NCBI GenBank assembly: GCA_049799955.1
Contig: JBARIW010000051.1
Span: forward strand, 169,491 to 233,490
Reading direction: 5' to 3'
From: JBGTFE01 sp049799955
GTDB taxonomy: Bacteria > Acidobacteriota > Blastocatellia > Pyrinomonadales > Pyrinomonadaceae
DNA length: 64,000 nt
Each line of letters begins with the position of its first letter. Within the stretch, counting starts at the first letter, position 1. A program made the translations under genes and the position numbers. Below, one piece after another: positions 44,671 through 52,954 of the stretch. The notes below the pieces were generated by a model. The model made no database searches. It was given only the letters and a program-made list of their open reading frames with translations, and was not told the origin of the DNA.

Positions 44671-45018
44671 TTAATCTGCCGACGGTATTGTGGACAATTC
44701 ATATTTAGCCCCATTGGTATTGGATACCGGGACGGTTTCGGGTTGGGGGTCAGCGGTTTTATAGGTATGACTGCCTAAGAATTCGTCATGACCGAGATCG
44801 TTGTCATACAACGAGACGACGACCGATTCTTTGAAGCTGAGAATAAGATTCGGGCTCCAGTTGCCGCCGGCTGACATCGAATGATAGCCGGTAGTTGGAA
44901 AACGTCCTTCTCTGCCGCCATCTTCACTGTATTTAATATAAACCTCGTCACTGCCGGGTTCGGACGTTTCGATGCAGAAGATGGTTTGCAGTTCTATATT
45001 GGTGCTGTCAGCGGGCAT
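44671..45018 (-). CDS. Hypothetical beta-rich protein, 115 residues
   Basis: A soluble acidic protein (MPADSTNIELQTIFCIETSEPGSDEVYIKYSEDGG...) with a strong AAGGAG Shine-Dalgarno. The middle (LILSFKESVVVSLYDNDLGHDEFLGSHTY) has the look of a C2-like beta-sandwich with acidic loops, but this is only a resemblance. It has no signal peptide and no operon partner. Upstream, 45019-45333 contains no full gene. Confidence 0.6.
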   Translation of the reverse strand: MPADSTNIELQTIFCIETSEPGSDEVYIKYSEDGGREGRFPTTGYHSMSAGGNWSPNLILSFKESVVVSLYDNDLGHDEFLGSHTYKTADPQPETVPVSNTNGAKYELSTIPSAD

Positions 45019-45142
45019 TTGTTTGTTCTCCTTAACGATTATTTTAAAATTGTAATGTTAGAAAGTAATTTAAAAACGCGATTTTACTTGTTTAACGATT
45101 GATGCAATATAACAGATTCAAATAATCTGTGCAAGTAAGCTA

Positions 45143-45238
45143 TTACGCTTTGAAAAAGTCTTCCGGCGGGATATTGCAGTCGCCTGTCGGCATATAAAAA
45201 TCGGCTGCCGCTGTTGTGTAGTCGGCTGGCAGCGTCAA
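45143..45238 (-). pseudogene. Possible decayed 3' end of an unknown gene
   Basis: Minus-strand frame of 31 codons ending in a TAA at 45143: LTLPADYTTAAADFYMPTGD and then CNIPPEDFFKA. It reads like the end of a coding sequence but is closed upstream by a TAG, so at most a remnant. Confidence 0.2.
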
Positions 45239-45333
45239 CTAAGTAATTGGTAAATATTTTGAACGATTAAACGCGTATTTTATAAGAATGAGCTGAAGAA
45301 TTTGTCTTTTATTCATCCTTCATCACTCATCCT

Positions 45334-46116
45334 TCATCCTTTCCTTGCGCGGGTTTCCGCCTTTTTTGCGGTGATTACAATCGAAACGCCGAACGGGAAA
45401 CTAAAGTTTTTGAGCCAGAATCTTTCCGCGCTGAAGATTTTTCCGAAAATACCGTTCAAAGCGGAAATGTTGACGTTATTTTCCGATTCGGGCTTGATTC
45501 CGGTAATTTTCATCAAAGTTCTGCCCGCGAGAATCGGCGCGAAAAACGTCCAGTTTGCATAAGTCGCCCGCTCGATTTCAAAGCCTGCTTTCTCCAATCT
45601 TTCGACAATCTGTTTTTTTGTGTATCGGATGCGGTGATTTGAAATGTCGTCCTGCACGCCCCAGAGCCACATAAACGCGGGAACAAAAATCAGCGTTTTG
45701 CCGCCCGATTTGAGAACGCGGTTCATTTCTTCCAAGCCCGAAACATCGTCGTCAAGATGTTCGACGACATCGAGCGCCGTAACAAGGTCGAAGCTTTCAT
45801 CTTCAAACGGCAGTTTTTCCGCCAAGCCTTTATGCGTTTTCAAGCCCTTCGCGCGGCAAAATTCGAGCGCGTCGTCGGAAACGTCAACGCCTTCCGCTTC
45901 GCCGAACTGCGCGAGCATTTCCAGATTCGCGCCCGTTCCGCAGCCAACGTCCAGAATGCGGATTGCGGATTGCGGATTGCGGAATTTCCCAATAATTTGC
46001 CGCAGAAAACTTTCCAGAATCGCGCGCCGACCGACAAACCACCAGTGCGAATCTTCGACGCGATTCATAATCTCGTATGTGTGCTGCTGCATTTCCTGCG
46101 GAAGCGTTGAATTCAT
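45334..46116 (-). CDS. Class I SAM-dependent methyltransferase
   Basis: A 260-residue methyltransferase with an N-terminal HWWFVGRRAILESFLRQII helix, motif I ILDVGCGTGANLEML and motif IV TALDVVEHLDDD. It ends in a hydrophobic segment near FAPILAGRTLMKITG that may bind the membrane. This type often acts in polysaccharide or lipid pathways. Just before motif I, residues FRNPQSAIRIL are encoded by tandem copies of TGCGGAT, an in-frame insertion of a simple repeat (45957-45986). Confidence 0.85.
   Translation of the reverse strand: MNSTLPQEMQQHTYEIMNRVEDSHWWFVGRRAILESFLRQIIGKFRNPQSAIRILDVGCGTGANLEMLAQFGEAEGVDVSDDALEFCRAKGLKTHKGLAEKLPFEDESFDLVTALDVVEHLDDDVSGLEEMNRVLKSGGKTLIFVPAFMWLWGVQDDISNHRIRYTKKQIVERLEKAGFEIERATYANWTFFAPILAGRTLMKITGIKPESENNVNISALNGIFGKIFSAERFWLKNFSFPFGVSIVITAKKAETRARKG
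45957..45986. repeat. Tandem TGCGGAT repeat inside a coding region
   Basis: Four near-exact 7-base copies (TGCGGAT) in a row, encoding NPQSAIR on the minus strand, placed between a helix and motif I of the methyltransferase. Confidence 0.85.
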
Positions 46117-46120
46117 ATTT

Positions 46121-46750
46121 TTATGAAAAATGTTTTAATAAAAGCCCTTCTGTAAATGCTAATATACTTTGAATCTCTGGTCTATCAACTTTATCCCATT
46201 GAGCATGAAGTGAGTTATTGCGAAAATTAAGATAAGAGTTTGCAATACCAATTTGGGAACCTTGCAAAATACCTTGTTTTTTTAATTCAGTAACAACATC
46301 TTGTAATTTGTCAATATGAGGAATTCCATTAGAAACTGCTAAACGGCGAATTGTATCTTCGAATAATGCTGCTGACAGGACTGCTGAAACATTCTTTGCA
46401 TCTTCACCTTTTTCCAAAAGCGTTTTTCTAGCAAGTTGAAGAAAATCTGACAAAACCTCTCCTGTAATAATTAGTTGAAAATTTCCAATTAAACCCGCCT
46501 GAAAATCATCTTTCAAGTTCTTCAATGTACCTTTAAGTAAATTGAAAGTTCTTCTTCCGAGCATATTACTATCATGAGTTTTACAATTACGAAATTCAGT
46601 TATGAAAAATTTAACAACCTGACTGTTCTCTCCGTGTAAAAGATTAAGAATATTTAAAGTCCCGTTAAAAAGTTCGTAAATATCAGATTTTTCTAATTCA
46701 GTCGCTTCTATTAATGAGTTAATACGAGATAAAACATTTTCTTTATTCAT
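46121..46750 (-). CDS. HEPN-like protein (abortive-infection C-terminal type)
   Basis: A 209-residue all-helical protein, much more AT-rich than its neighbours. The C-terminal part (about 125-209) looks like the Abi_C/HEPN fold, and it contains R177-N-N-S-L-H182, the R-x4-H signature of HEPN ribonucleases. HEPN proteins are common toxins or effectors in antiviral defence. The N-terminal 120 residues have no family I recognise. It sits between two methyltransferase genes on the same strand with a gap of only 6 bp to the upstream one. No obvious antitoxin partner (for example an MNT nucleotidyltransferase) is adjacent. Confidence 0.65.
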   Translation of the reverse strand: MNKENVLSRINSLIEATELEKSDIYELFNGTLNILNLLHGENSQVVKFFITEFRNCKTHDSNMLGRRTFNLLKGTLKNLKDDFQAGLIGNFQLIITGEVLSDFLQLARKTLLEKGEDAKNVSAVLSAALFEDTIRRLAVSNGIPHIDKLQDVVTELKKQGILQGSQIGIANSYLNFRNNSLHAQWDKVDRPEIQSILAFTEGLLLKHFS

Positions 46751-46756
46751 AAGACA

Positions 46757-47755
46757 TTATTCCTTGATTTTACCAAATCCGCACCACGAATTTTGATTGT
46801 GCCAGATTATTTTTACATCCTGCGCGTTAATGTCTTTCCACCAATCTTCAAATTCGTCTTTTGAAATATAAAAAGCCGTCGGCGCAACCAGATGGTCGAA
46901 GACGATGTTGTGCTGTTCGCGCCAGCCGAAACGCGAGATGTAATAAAGATAATCGTTGTAAAAAAGCTTTTCGGCGACGGGCTTCATGCCTTTGTTCAAA
47001 GGCTTATAAATCAATTTTGTAGCGAGAAAAACGCCGAGCGCCGGAAGTTTTGATAGTTGATAAAGTGTCGGTTGCGTAAGGCGTGAAGTGAATTTTTCGC
47101 GCATCGGCGAAACGTAATTCGTAATCCATTCGTTGTTTTCCGCGCCGTAAATCCACGCCGAAATCGCGCCGCCTTTTTTTACTTTCGAAGCCAGGGAAAG
47201 AAAAGATTTTTTCGGGTCGGGCGTGTGATGCAGAACTCCGACCGAAAAGGCGTAGTCGAAAGATTTTTTGAACGGAAGCTTGTAAATATCGGCTTGAACG
47301 ACGTGTGCGTTCGGCAAATCGCGCGTTGCCTGAAAGGCGGTTTCAACCGACGCGCTCAAATCTATTCCGACAACTTCTTTTGCGCCCCAATTTGCCGCCA
47401 GGGTCGTATGCCTGCCTTTGCCGCAGCCGCCTTCGAGAACGATTTTGCCCGCGAAAAATTCAGGCGTTACAGGTTGCAGCCAGCCGAGAAATTGCTCGTT
47501 GTATTTTTCGTCTTCCTGCGTAAAATGCGTCCATTGCCAGCCGAAATTTTCGGCGGTTTCGAGCTTGTCCTGCTCGATTTTCGACAAATCGGCAAAACGC
47601 GGAACGCCGCGCACGACTTTGTATTCGCGCGAGCATTTTTTGCAGGTCAAAACCGCTTCGATAATTTCTTTATTTTCGTATTTGCTGGCATACGCGAGCA
47701 AAATATCGCCGCCGCACGACGGGCAGGCTAAAAGGTCTAAAAGTTTTTCTTTCAC
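46757..47755 (-). CDS. Zinc-ribbon plus class I methyltransferase
   Basis: A 332-residue protein. An N-terminal Trm112-like zinc ribbon (LLDLLACPSCGGD, then LTCKKCSREYKVVRGVPRF, with CxxC pairs) precedes a SAM-dependent methyltransferase domain with motif I IVLEGGCGKGRHTTLAA and a FSVGVLHHTPDP motif IV. Such fusions occur in surface polysaccharide and natural product clusters. Start choice: a TTG at 47767 is possible, but the GTG at 47755 overlaps the MazF stop (GTGA) and is preferred for coupling. Confidence 0.82.
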   Translation of the reverse strand: MKEKLLDLLACPSCGGDILLAYASKYENKEIIEAVLTCKKCSREYKVVRGVPRFADLSKIEQDKLETAENFGWQWTHFTQEDEKYNEQFLGWLQPVTPEFFAGKIVLEGGCGKGRHTTLAANWGAKEVVGIDLSASVETAFQATRDLPNAHVVQADIYKLPFKKSFDYAFSVGVLHHTPDPKKSFLSLASKVKKGGAISAWIYGAENNEWITNYVSPMREKFTSRLTQPTLYQLSKLPALGVFLATKLIYKPLNKGMKPVAEKLFYNDYLYYISRFGWREQHNIVFDHLVAPTAFYISKDEFEDWWKDINAQDVKIIWHNQNSWCGFGKIKE

Positions 47756-48096
47756 AGTCCAAGACAATGCCTGACGGCATTTTCAATTTTTTCTAGAATT
47801 CTGTTTGATATTTTCCCTGACGGTTTTTCGGGAAAGCGATTTGGGTCAATTGAACGAATTTGAAAACACAAAAAAACAGTCTCTATCGGCAAACCGCTTT
47901 CTTCGACAGAAATGCGAACGTTCGTCGGAAAATCACGCGGAATATTTTCGCCTTTTGTCCCTACTACAACAGTTACAACCAGAGGTAGTTTATTTATCGA
48001 ATCGATTGATAAAACTAAAACAGGACGACGACCGGCTTGTTCGCGTCCTTTGACAGGATTTAAATCAACAAAATAAATATCTCCGCGCTGAATCAT
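47752..48096 (-). CDS. MazF/PemK-type mRNA endonuclease toxin
   Basis: A 114-residue protein of the MazF/PemK fold: MIQRGDIYFVDLNPVKGREQAGRRPVLVLS is diagnostic, and the later FLCFQIRSIDPNRF strand fits. These toxins cut mRNA at short sequences. Start overlaps the antitoxin stop by 4 bp (ATGA), the normal antitoxin-toxin order. Confidence 0.9.
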   Translation of the reverse strand: MIQRGDIYFVDLNPVKGREQAGRRPVLVLSIDSINKLPLVVTVVVGTKGENIPRDFPTNVRISVEESGLPIETVFLCFQIRSIDPNRFPEKPSGKISNRILEKIENAVRHCLGL

Positions 48097-48323
48097 TCTG
48101 ATAAACCGTCAAACTCAGTATAGCGAAAATCTTTTTCTATTTCTTTTAGTTCACGTTGAATATTTTCGTCGTTTGCCATTTCGGTAATCTCTGATTCAAA
48201 ATCCTTTTCGCCGTCAATTTTACCGCGTAATCTTTCGGCAACACGCGAAATTAAAAGGAGTTGCTCATCAATCGGCAACTGCAATATATTTTGTTCGATT
48301 TGCGATAAAATTGCTTGGCTCAT
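48093..48323 (-). CDS. Antitoxin partner of the MazF-type toxin
   Basis: A 76-residue acidic, helical protein (LPIDEQLLLISRVAERLRGK then acidic tail ENIQRELKEIEKDFRYTEFDGL). The position directly upstream and overlapping the toxin, small size and charge make it the cognate antitoxin. The C-terminal part should neutralise the toxin. No classical AbrB or RHH motif is obvious. Confidence 0.75.
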   Translation of the reverse strand: MSQAILSQIEQNILQLPIDEQLLLISRVAERLRGKIDGEKDFESEITEMANDENIQRELKEIEKDFRYTEFDGLSE

Positions 48324-48352
48324 ACAAATGTCAGTACATTTTCAATTATAAA

Positions 48353-49018
48353 CTATTTTGGTCTTACAGCGTTATGCAGTGAACGCCACGAATCGTGAAG
48401 CAGTTCGTCGATTTTCTGCCAATCTTCTTCCGAAACGCCGCCCGATTCGGCTTTTGTATCGCGAATTTCCATCGCTCTGGCGCGCAAATCTCCGTGCTCC
48501 ATCAAATTTTCGACCGGAATTTTGTAAACTTCCGCCGCGGTTTCAGCCAGCGCGCGCGCCAAATCGCCTTCTTTGTATTGTTTGCGCAGGCGATGAACAA
48601 TCCACCATTCAAGCTCTAATTTTGCGGCTTTTTTGACATCGAAATCAGTCGTGCTGATGTCCCAGATTTCAGCGTAAAACTTTTCCAAATCGGGCAGAGC
48701 TTTTTCGTAATCTTCGCGCGATTTCCCGTCCTTAAACACGAAAGTCGCTTTTGCCGCGTAATAAGCAATAAGCTGCCTGCGCCAGAAACGCAGCTTGTAT
48801 TGCTTTTCCAAAAGCTCGGTCAACTGCCCGAAAAGCTTCAAACGCTCGCGGCTGTAATACGATCGCCACATTGCGGTATCGAGCCGCGCCACTTCGTCGG
48901 CGTCAAAATCACGAATATCGACCTTGTGCGGCTTATATAAATCAAACGCAATCCAAACGCCGAGCAAAACGCCGATAATCAAAATCCCAAGTAAAATTTT
49001 CAATAAAATCTTTCGCAT
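48353..49018 (-). CDS. Hypothetical membrane-anchored protein
   Basis: A 221-residue protein with an N-terminal membrane anchor (ILLKILLGILIIGVLLGVWIAF) and a helical charged remainder (MWRSYYSRERLKLFGQLTELL, LELEWWIVHRLRKQYKEGDL). It probably faces the periplasm. I recognise no family. It is followed downstream by the toxin-antitoxin pair and preceded by a soluble hypothetical gene on the same strand. Confidence 0.65.
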   Translation of the reverse strand: MRKILLKILLGILIIGVLLGVWIAFDLYKPHKVDIRDFDADEVARLDTAMWRSYYSRERLKLFGQLTELLEKQYKLRFWRRQLIAYYAAKATFVFKDGKSREDYEKALPDLEKFYAEIWDISTTDFDVKKAAKLELEWWIVHRLRKQYKEGDLARALAETAAEVYKIPVENLMEHGDLRARAMEIRDTKAESGGVSEEDWQKIDELLHDSWRSLHNAVRPK

Positions 49019-49042
49019 AAATTCGGACTCCTTTTACAGAGT

Positions 49043-49519
49043 TCAAATTCGCTTCGCGTCCAATTTGGATTTAAATTCTGCAAATTCCTCAAACGGAAAA
49101 GGCTGTCGCCAATTAAATTCAAACTCGTCCGTGTCGCGGTCGGCGTAAAGCTGGTTAAAAGTTTCGGCAAACGCCGCGCAGACATTTTTGATATTTCCTT
49201 TGTGCGCGAAAACTTTCTCGCGATTTTCAGTTTCTCGCTCGTCCGTCGGATATTGATAAATTTCCAGAAGCACGTTTTCTCCGTCGCGCACGAAGCGAAA
49301 ATCGAATTCTTCAGGATTTCTGTTCCACTGCAAAACATATTCGCTCTGCGCCGGATTTTCTTCGAGCAAATCCGACAAAATCCGCAAAAGCTGCGCCAGA
49401 GCTTTTTCGTGCGGCGCGTGCGCTGTCGTCGTATGAAATTCGCCGTCAATGCTGTCGAAACCGATTGACATCCAGCCGCATTGCGGCGAGTTGAAGCTGA
49501 CTTCTAATTTTTCTGACAT
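49043..49519 (-). CDS. Hypothetical soluble protein
   Basis: A 158-residue acidic protein (MSEKLEVSFNSPQCGWMSIGF...). The frame opens at a TTG 12 bp earlier, but the ATG at 49519 has a GGGAG Shine-Dalgarno. The fold seems alpha-beta, with ending NWRQPFPFEEFAEFKSKLD. The pattern resembles small immunity-type or SUKH-like stand-alone proteins, but no assignment is safe. Confidence 0.6.
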   Translation of the reverse strand: MSEKLEVSFNSPQCGWMSIGFDSIDGEFHTTTAHAPHEKALAQLLRILSDLLEENPAQSEYVLQWNRNPEEFDFRFVRDGENVLLEIYQYPTDERETENREKVFAHKGNIKNVCAAFAETFNQLYADRDTDEFEFNWRQPFPFEEFAEFKSKLDAKRI

Positions 49520-49589
49520 TTTAACTCCCAAAATTTAAACTGTTATGGTAACTTTATCGGTGAAATTGCACAAATTCACAGCAAGCAAG

Positions 49590-50435
49590 ATGAAACAATA
49601 CCAAGAACTTTTACGGCATATTTTGGACAAAGGAACGCGCCACGAAGACAGAACCGGCGTCGGCACAATTTCCGTTTTCGGCTATCAAACGCGTTACGAT
49701 TTGCGCGAAGGCTTTCCGATTGTAACGACAAAACGCGTTCCATTTAAATGGATTGCCGAAGAACTTTTCTGGTTTTTAAGCGGCGACACCAACGAGAAAA
49801 ATCTGCGCGCGCGCGGCGTCGATATTTGGGCTGAATGGGCAACGCCCGAACAAACGGCGCGTTTTAATCGCGAAGAAGGCGATTTGGGCGAGGTTTACGG
49901 TTATCTGTGGCGCAGTTTCGGAGGCTGCTATCCCGAAATGAACGGCGTTGACCAGATAGAAAGATTAATCCGCGAGATTGAAACGAATCCGAATTCGCGC
50001 CGCCTGCTCGTTACCGGCTGGAATCCCGAAACCTGCGATAACGTCGCTCTTCCGCCTTGCCACACGCTTTTTCAATTTAAAGTAGAAAACGAGAAAATTC
50101 TCCACTGCCAGCTTTATCAACGCTCGGCTGACGCATTTCTCGGCGTTCCGTTTAATATCAGTTCTTACGGGCTTTTGACGCATTTAATCGCGCACGTCTG
50201 CGGCTTGGAAGTCGGCGAGTTTATACACACATTCGGCGATTTGCACATTTATTCAAATCATTTTGAACAGGTTGCAGAACTATTAAAACGCGAGCCTTTG
50301 CCTTTGCCGAAACTGGAATTTGTCGATGCGGAAAATTTGAAAGGTCTGGCGGGATTGCTCAATTTCAAATACGAAAATCTAAATCTAGCCGGCTATCAGT
50401 CGCACAAAAAAATCGCCGCGCCGGTTGCTGTTTAG
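49590..50435 (+). CDS. thyA: Thymidylate synthase
   Basis: A 281-residue ThyA, which methylates dUMP to dTMP with methylene-THF. The start MKQYQELLRHILDKGTRHEDRTGVG is canonical, although the frame opens 45 bp earlier (49545). Key parts are FPIVTTKRVPFKWIAEELFWFLSGDTN, the catalytic Cys in LPPCHTLFQF, and YQRSADAFLGVPFNISSYGLL. Length is close to the E. coli enzyme (264). Confidence 0.96.
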   Translation: MKQYQELLRHILDKGTRHEDRTGVGTISVFGYQTRYDLREGFPIVTTKRVPFKWIAEELFWFLSGDTNEKNLRARGVDIWAEWATPEQTARFNREEGDLGEVYGYLWRSFGGCYPEMNGVDQIERLIREIETNPNSRRLLVTGWNPETCDNVALPPCHTLFQFKVENEKILHCQLYQRSADAFLGVPFNISSYGLLTHLIAHVCGLEVGEFIHTFGDLHIYSNHFEQVAELLKREPLPLPKLEFVDAENLKGLAGLLNFKYENLNLAGYQSHKKIAAPVAV

Positions 50436-50488
50436 AGAAAGAAAAAGAACAAAATCGCCAAAAGCACATATAACAGAATCTTTATCAT
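50432..50488 (-). CDS. Possible 18-residue hydrophobic mini-protein
   Basis: Minus-strand ATG at 50486-50488 with an AAGGGAC Shine-Dalgarno, encoding MIKILLYVLLAILFFFFL and stopping at TAA 50432-50434, overlapping the thyA stop. A single membrane helix such as this could be a small membrane peptide, but so short a frame is weak evidence. Confidence 0.3.
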   Translation of the reverse strand: MIKILLYVLLAILFFFFL

Positions 50489-50574
50489 AAACGTCCCTTG
50501 AATTTTGCAAAATTAGGTATTTCAAAAGTAAAACACCACGGACGTTTGTTTTGTGACAATTTTTTAAAGCATAA

Positions 50575-50638
50575 TTCACCACAGAGACACAGTGAAAAAT
50601 ATTAAAAAATCTCTGTGTCTCCGTGTCTCTGTGGTGAA
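50575..50638. repeat. Palindrome, CACAGAGACAC family
   Basis: Arms TTCACCACAGAGACAC and GTGTCTCTGTGGTGAA. Same family as 19173-19323 and 56589-56653. Lies in the convergent spacer between thyA and the OmpA gene. Confidence 0.9.
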
Positions 50639-50645
50639 AATATTC

Positions 50646-51905
50646 TTATTGCCTTATGACCGAATATTCGATGCGGCGATTGTAGAAGCGATTTTCTTCG
50701 GAATTATTATCTACTTTCTGAACCATTTCGCCGTAGCCTTTCGTCTGCAAAACGTCGGATTTTACGCCGAATCTGATGAGCGCGTCTTTGACGGCTTTCG
50801 CACGATTTTCCGATAAAACCTGGTTGTCTTCGTTTGTGCCGACATTATCGGTATGACCTCCGACTTCGAGAATCGTGCTCGGCGGCAGTTTTTGGATAAA
50901 TTCGGCGGCGCGGCGCAAAAAAGCCATTCGTTCGGGCGGAATATCATATTTTCCGCTGTCGAAATTGATAATAAAAATATTCAGCGCTCTGGTCAGTTCG
51001 TCGGCTGTAAAGTTCGGCTTCGGCAGATTATCGAGCGCAATGTTCGCGCACTTTTCGGCTTTTTCAAATTCGCCGAGCTTTGGCGGAACTTTGCAGTCAA
51101 CATTTTTCGACGCATCGAGCGGAATCGAAATCTGCGAGCATCTGGCGGTAATTTCCTGCGCCTCGCCGTCTTTGCCCGTCAGGTCGAACGGGTCGCATTT
51201 ATAATTTGCGTGTTTCAGCTCGATTCTTTTAATTACGCCCGCCTGTAAGCCCTGCAAAATCGTCGTGCCGTCTTCATCGGACACGCCCCACTGGCTTCCG
51301 TCAACGAAAAGCTTTGTATCGGCGGGCGCGCGGCGGACGGTTACGTTAAATCCGGTTTTGTTCAAAAAGAGAAAATAAACAGCCAGCAGAACGACGATAA
51401 AGAAAATAAACATCGTCGCCATTCCGGCGGAAACCCACATCCACGTCGGAACTCCGCTTTGTTTTTCTTCTTCCTTTTTCTGTTCGGCTTCTTCGGTCGG
51501 AGTCGGCGGCAAATCCTGATATTTGGCGCGTTCGGCGTCCGGCAGGCGAAAATAAGGCGTCGTCGCGCCGTAAGATTCGCTGCTGCGGCTGCCGTAGTGC
51601 TCTTGTTTCGCGTAATTGTCCGGCAAATCGATATTTTCCTGCGTTATTCCCCAATCAGGAGTTTTCGAGCTTTGCGCGGCGGGATTGTATGTCTTGTCAA
51701 AATCCGGCTCGTCCGTCGGCGGAATCTTGTAGTTCGCCTGAGTTTTGCCCCAATCGTCGGCGGGCGGCTGAGGCGAGAATTTTTGATTGTAGTTGGTTTT
51801 TTCCCAATCGCCCGGAATGTCTTCGCGCGCGACGGGAATGTTCGGCGTCGTCTTGGAAAAATCGTCGGGCGGCGGCAATTTCGGAACATTTTTAGAATCG
51901 CTCAC
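50646..51905 (-). CDS. OmpA-family protein with cytoplasmic low-complexity region
   Basis: A 419-residue protein. The first about 160 residues are Pro/Asp-rich and repetitive (variants of DxWxKTxxN: DWEKTNYN, DWGKTQAN, DWGITQEN). A membrane segment (TMFIFFIVVLLAVYFLFL) follows, then a PEGA-like beta domain (APADTKLFVDGSQWGVSDEDG) and a C-terminal OmpA peptidoglycan-binding domain (ILEVGGHTDNVGTNEDNQVLSENRAKAVKDAL). The start is GTG with AAGGAG. It links the membrane to peptidoglycan. The repeated DW-K/I-T word may be a docking motif (inference). Confidence 0.85.
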   Translation of the reverse strand: MSDSKNVPKLPPPDDFSKTTPNIPVAREDIPGDWEKTNYNQKFSPQPPADDWGKTQANYKIPPTDEPDFDKTYNPAAQSSKTPDWGITQENIDLPDNYAKQEHYGSRSSESYGATTPYFRLPDAERAKYQDLPPTPTEEAEQKKEEEKQSGVPTWMWVSAGMATMFIFFIVVLLAVYFLFLNKTGFNVTVRRAPADTKLFVDGSQWGVSDEDGTTILQGLQAGVIKRIELKHANYKCDPFDLTGKDGEAQEITARCSQISIPLDASKNVDCKVPPKLGEFEKAEKCANIALDNLPKPNFTADELTRALNIFIINFDSGKYDIPPERMAFLRRAAEFIQKLPPSTILEVGGHTDNVGTNEDNQVLSENRAKAVKDALIRFGVKSDVLQTKGYGEMVQKVDNNSEENRFYNRRIEYSVIRQ

Positions 51906-51952
51906 GGTTAATCTCCTTTACGTCGAGTGCGATTTTATTATATGTCCAATAG

Positions 51953-52035
51953 GTAAAAAGTGAAAAGTGAAAAGTGAAAAGTGAAAAGTTTAAGAATATT
52001 TTTTATATTTTTCACTATTCGTTATTCACTATTCA
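51953..52035. repeat. Palindrome of AAAAGTG and TTCACTA words
   Basis: Five tandem AAAAGTG words, then an AT-rich loop, then tandem TTCACTATTC words, between the OmpA and VWA genes. Confidence 0.8.
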
Positions 52036-52036
52036 C

Positions 52037-52945
52037 TCATTTAATATTCGGCGGCTGCGCGTTTTTCGCGCGGAGAGTGATTCCTTCGGTAGCGGTCAGA
52101 AATACGCGCCGGGCATCGTAGGTCGAAGTGTTTGTCGGGAAATATGAGAGCAGATAGCGATTTTTTCTAAGCTCGTCGCAGATAGATTTGGCGGCGGTCT
52201 GCGCGTCGTCAATCGGGAAAGTTTTTCCGCCGGTTCCTTCCGTAAGCTCCGTGATAACCTGCGTCGCTTTCGGTTGGTTACGTCGATACGCGCCGCCGGT
52301 TCTATCGGGCATTTGAAGCGTGTAAACGACGATATTTTGATTTTGCAGCTCGCCCAGAACTTTTTCAAAAGGTTTTTTGCTGCCTCGGTCTAATCCGTCG
52401 CTGATTAAAACAATCACGGTTTTTCGCGTTCCGGGCATGAGCGGAAGAAGAACTTCATTGACGGTCGCGCTCAAAGCGTCGAAAAGATACGGATTTCCCT
52501 GTTTACGAAAGGTGGTGAGCGATGCTTCCAGCTTTTTCGCGTCGTCCGTCCATTCCTGTATGATTTCCGCTTTTTCATCGTATCCGATGACAAAAAGCTG
52601 GTCGCCTTCGAAAATTTCGTAGGAAAATTCCATCGCGGCTTTTTGCAGTTTTTCGATTTCGGCGGGAACGGTTTGCGAATTATCGACGAGAAGAACGATT
52701 TTCGCGGGCGAAGGGTCAAAGCTGAGATTATTAATTTTCTGCTCGATGCTGTTTTCGTAGAGCGAGATGTTTTCGGGCTTAATCGGGTCGGCTGCGCCGT
52801 TATCGCGCCGCGCGATAAGCGTCAGGACAGTTCCTTCCAAGCTTCCTGCGCCTTTGGCGTTATTGCGCGACTGAGCTTCGGCAAAGCCTGCAAATATTAA
52901 TAAAATCAAACTCAAAAGCCAAGCTGTTTTTGCCGAAAATTTCAT
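52037..52945 (-). CDS. Exported VWFA-related protein
   Basis: A 302-residue exported protein: signal peptide (WLLSLILLIFAGFAEAQ) and a von Willebrand A domain of the kind widespread in Acidobacteria. The domain has the MIDAS-type DNSQT (IVLLVDNSQTVPAEIEKL) and later VIVLISDGLDRGS. An N-terminal beta part (VLTLIARRDNGAADPIKPENISLYE) is typical. Function unknown; probably protein-protein interaction outside the cytoplasm. Confidence 0.88.
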   Translation of the reverse strand: MKFSAKTAWLLSLILLIFAGFAEAQSRNNAKGAGSLEGTVLTLIARRDNGAADPIKPENISLYENSIEQKINNLSFDPSPAKIVLLVDNSQTVPAEIEKLQKAAMEFSYEIFEGDQLFVIGYDEKAEIIQEWTDDAKKLEASLTTFRKQGNPYLFDALSATVNEVLLPLMPGTRKTVIVLISDGLDRGSKKPFEKVLGELQNQNIVVYTLQMPDRTGGAYRRNQPKATQVITELTEGTGGKTFPIDDAQTAAKSICDELRKNRYLLSYFPTNTSTYDARRVFLTATEGITLRAKNAQPPNIK

Positions 52946-52954
52946 CTTCTTACT

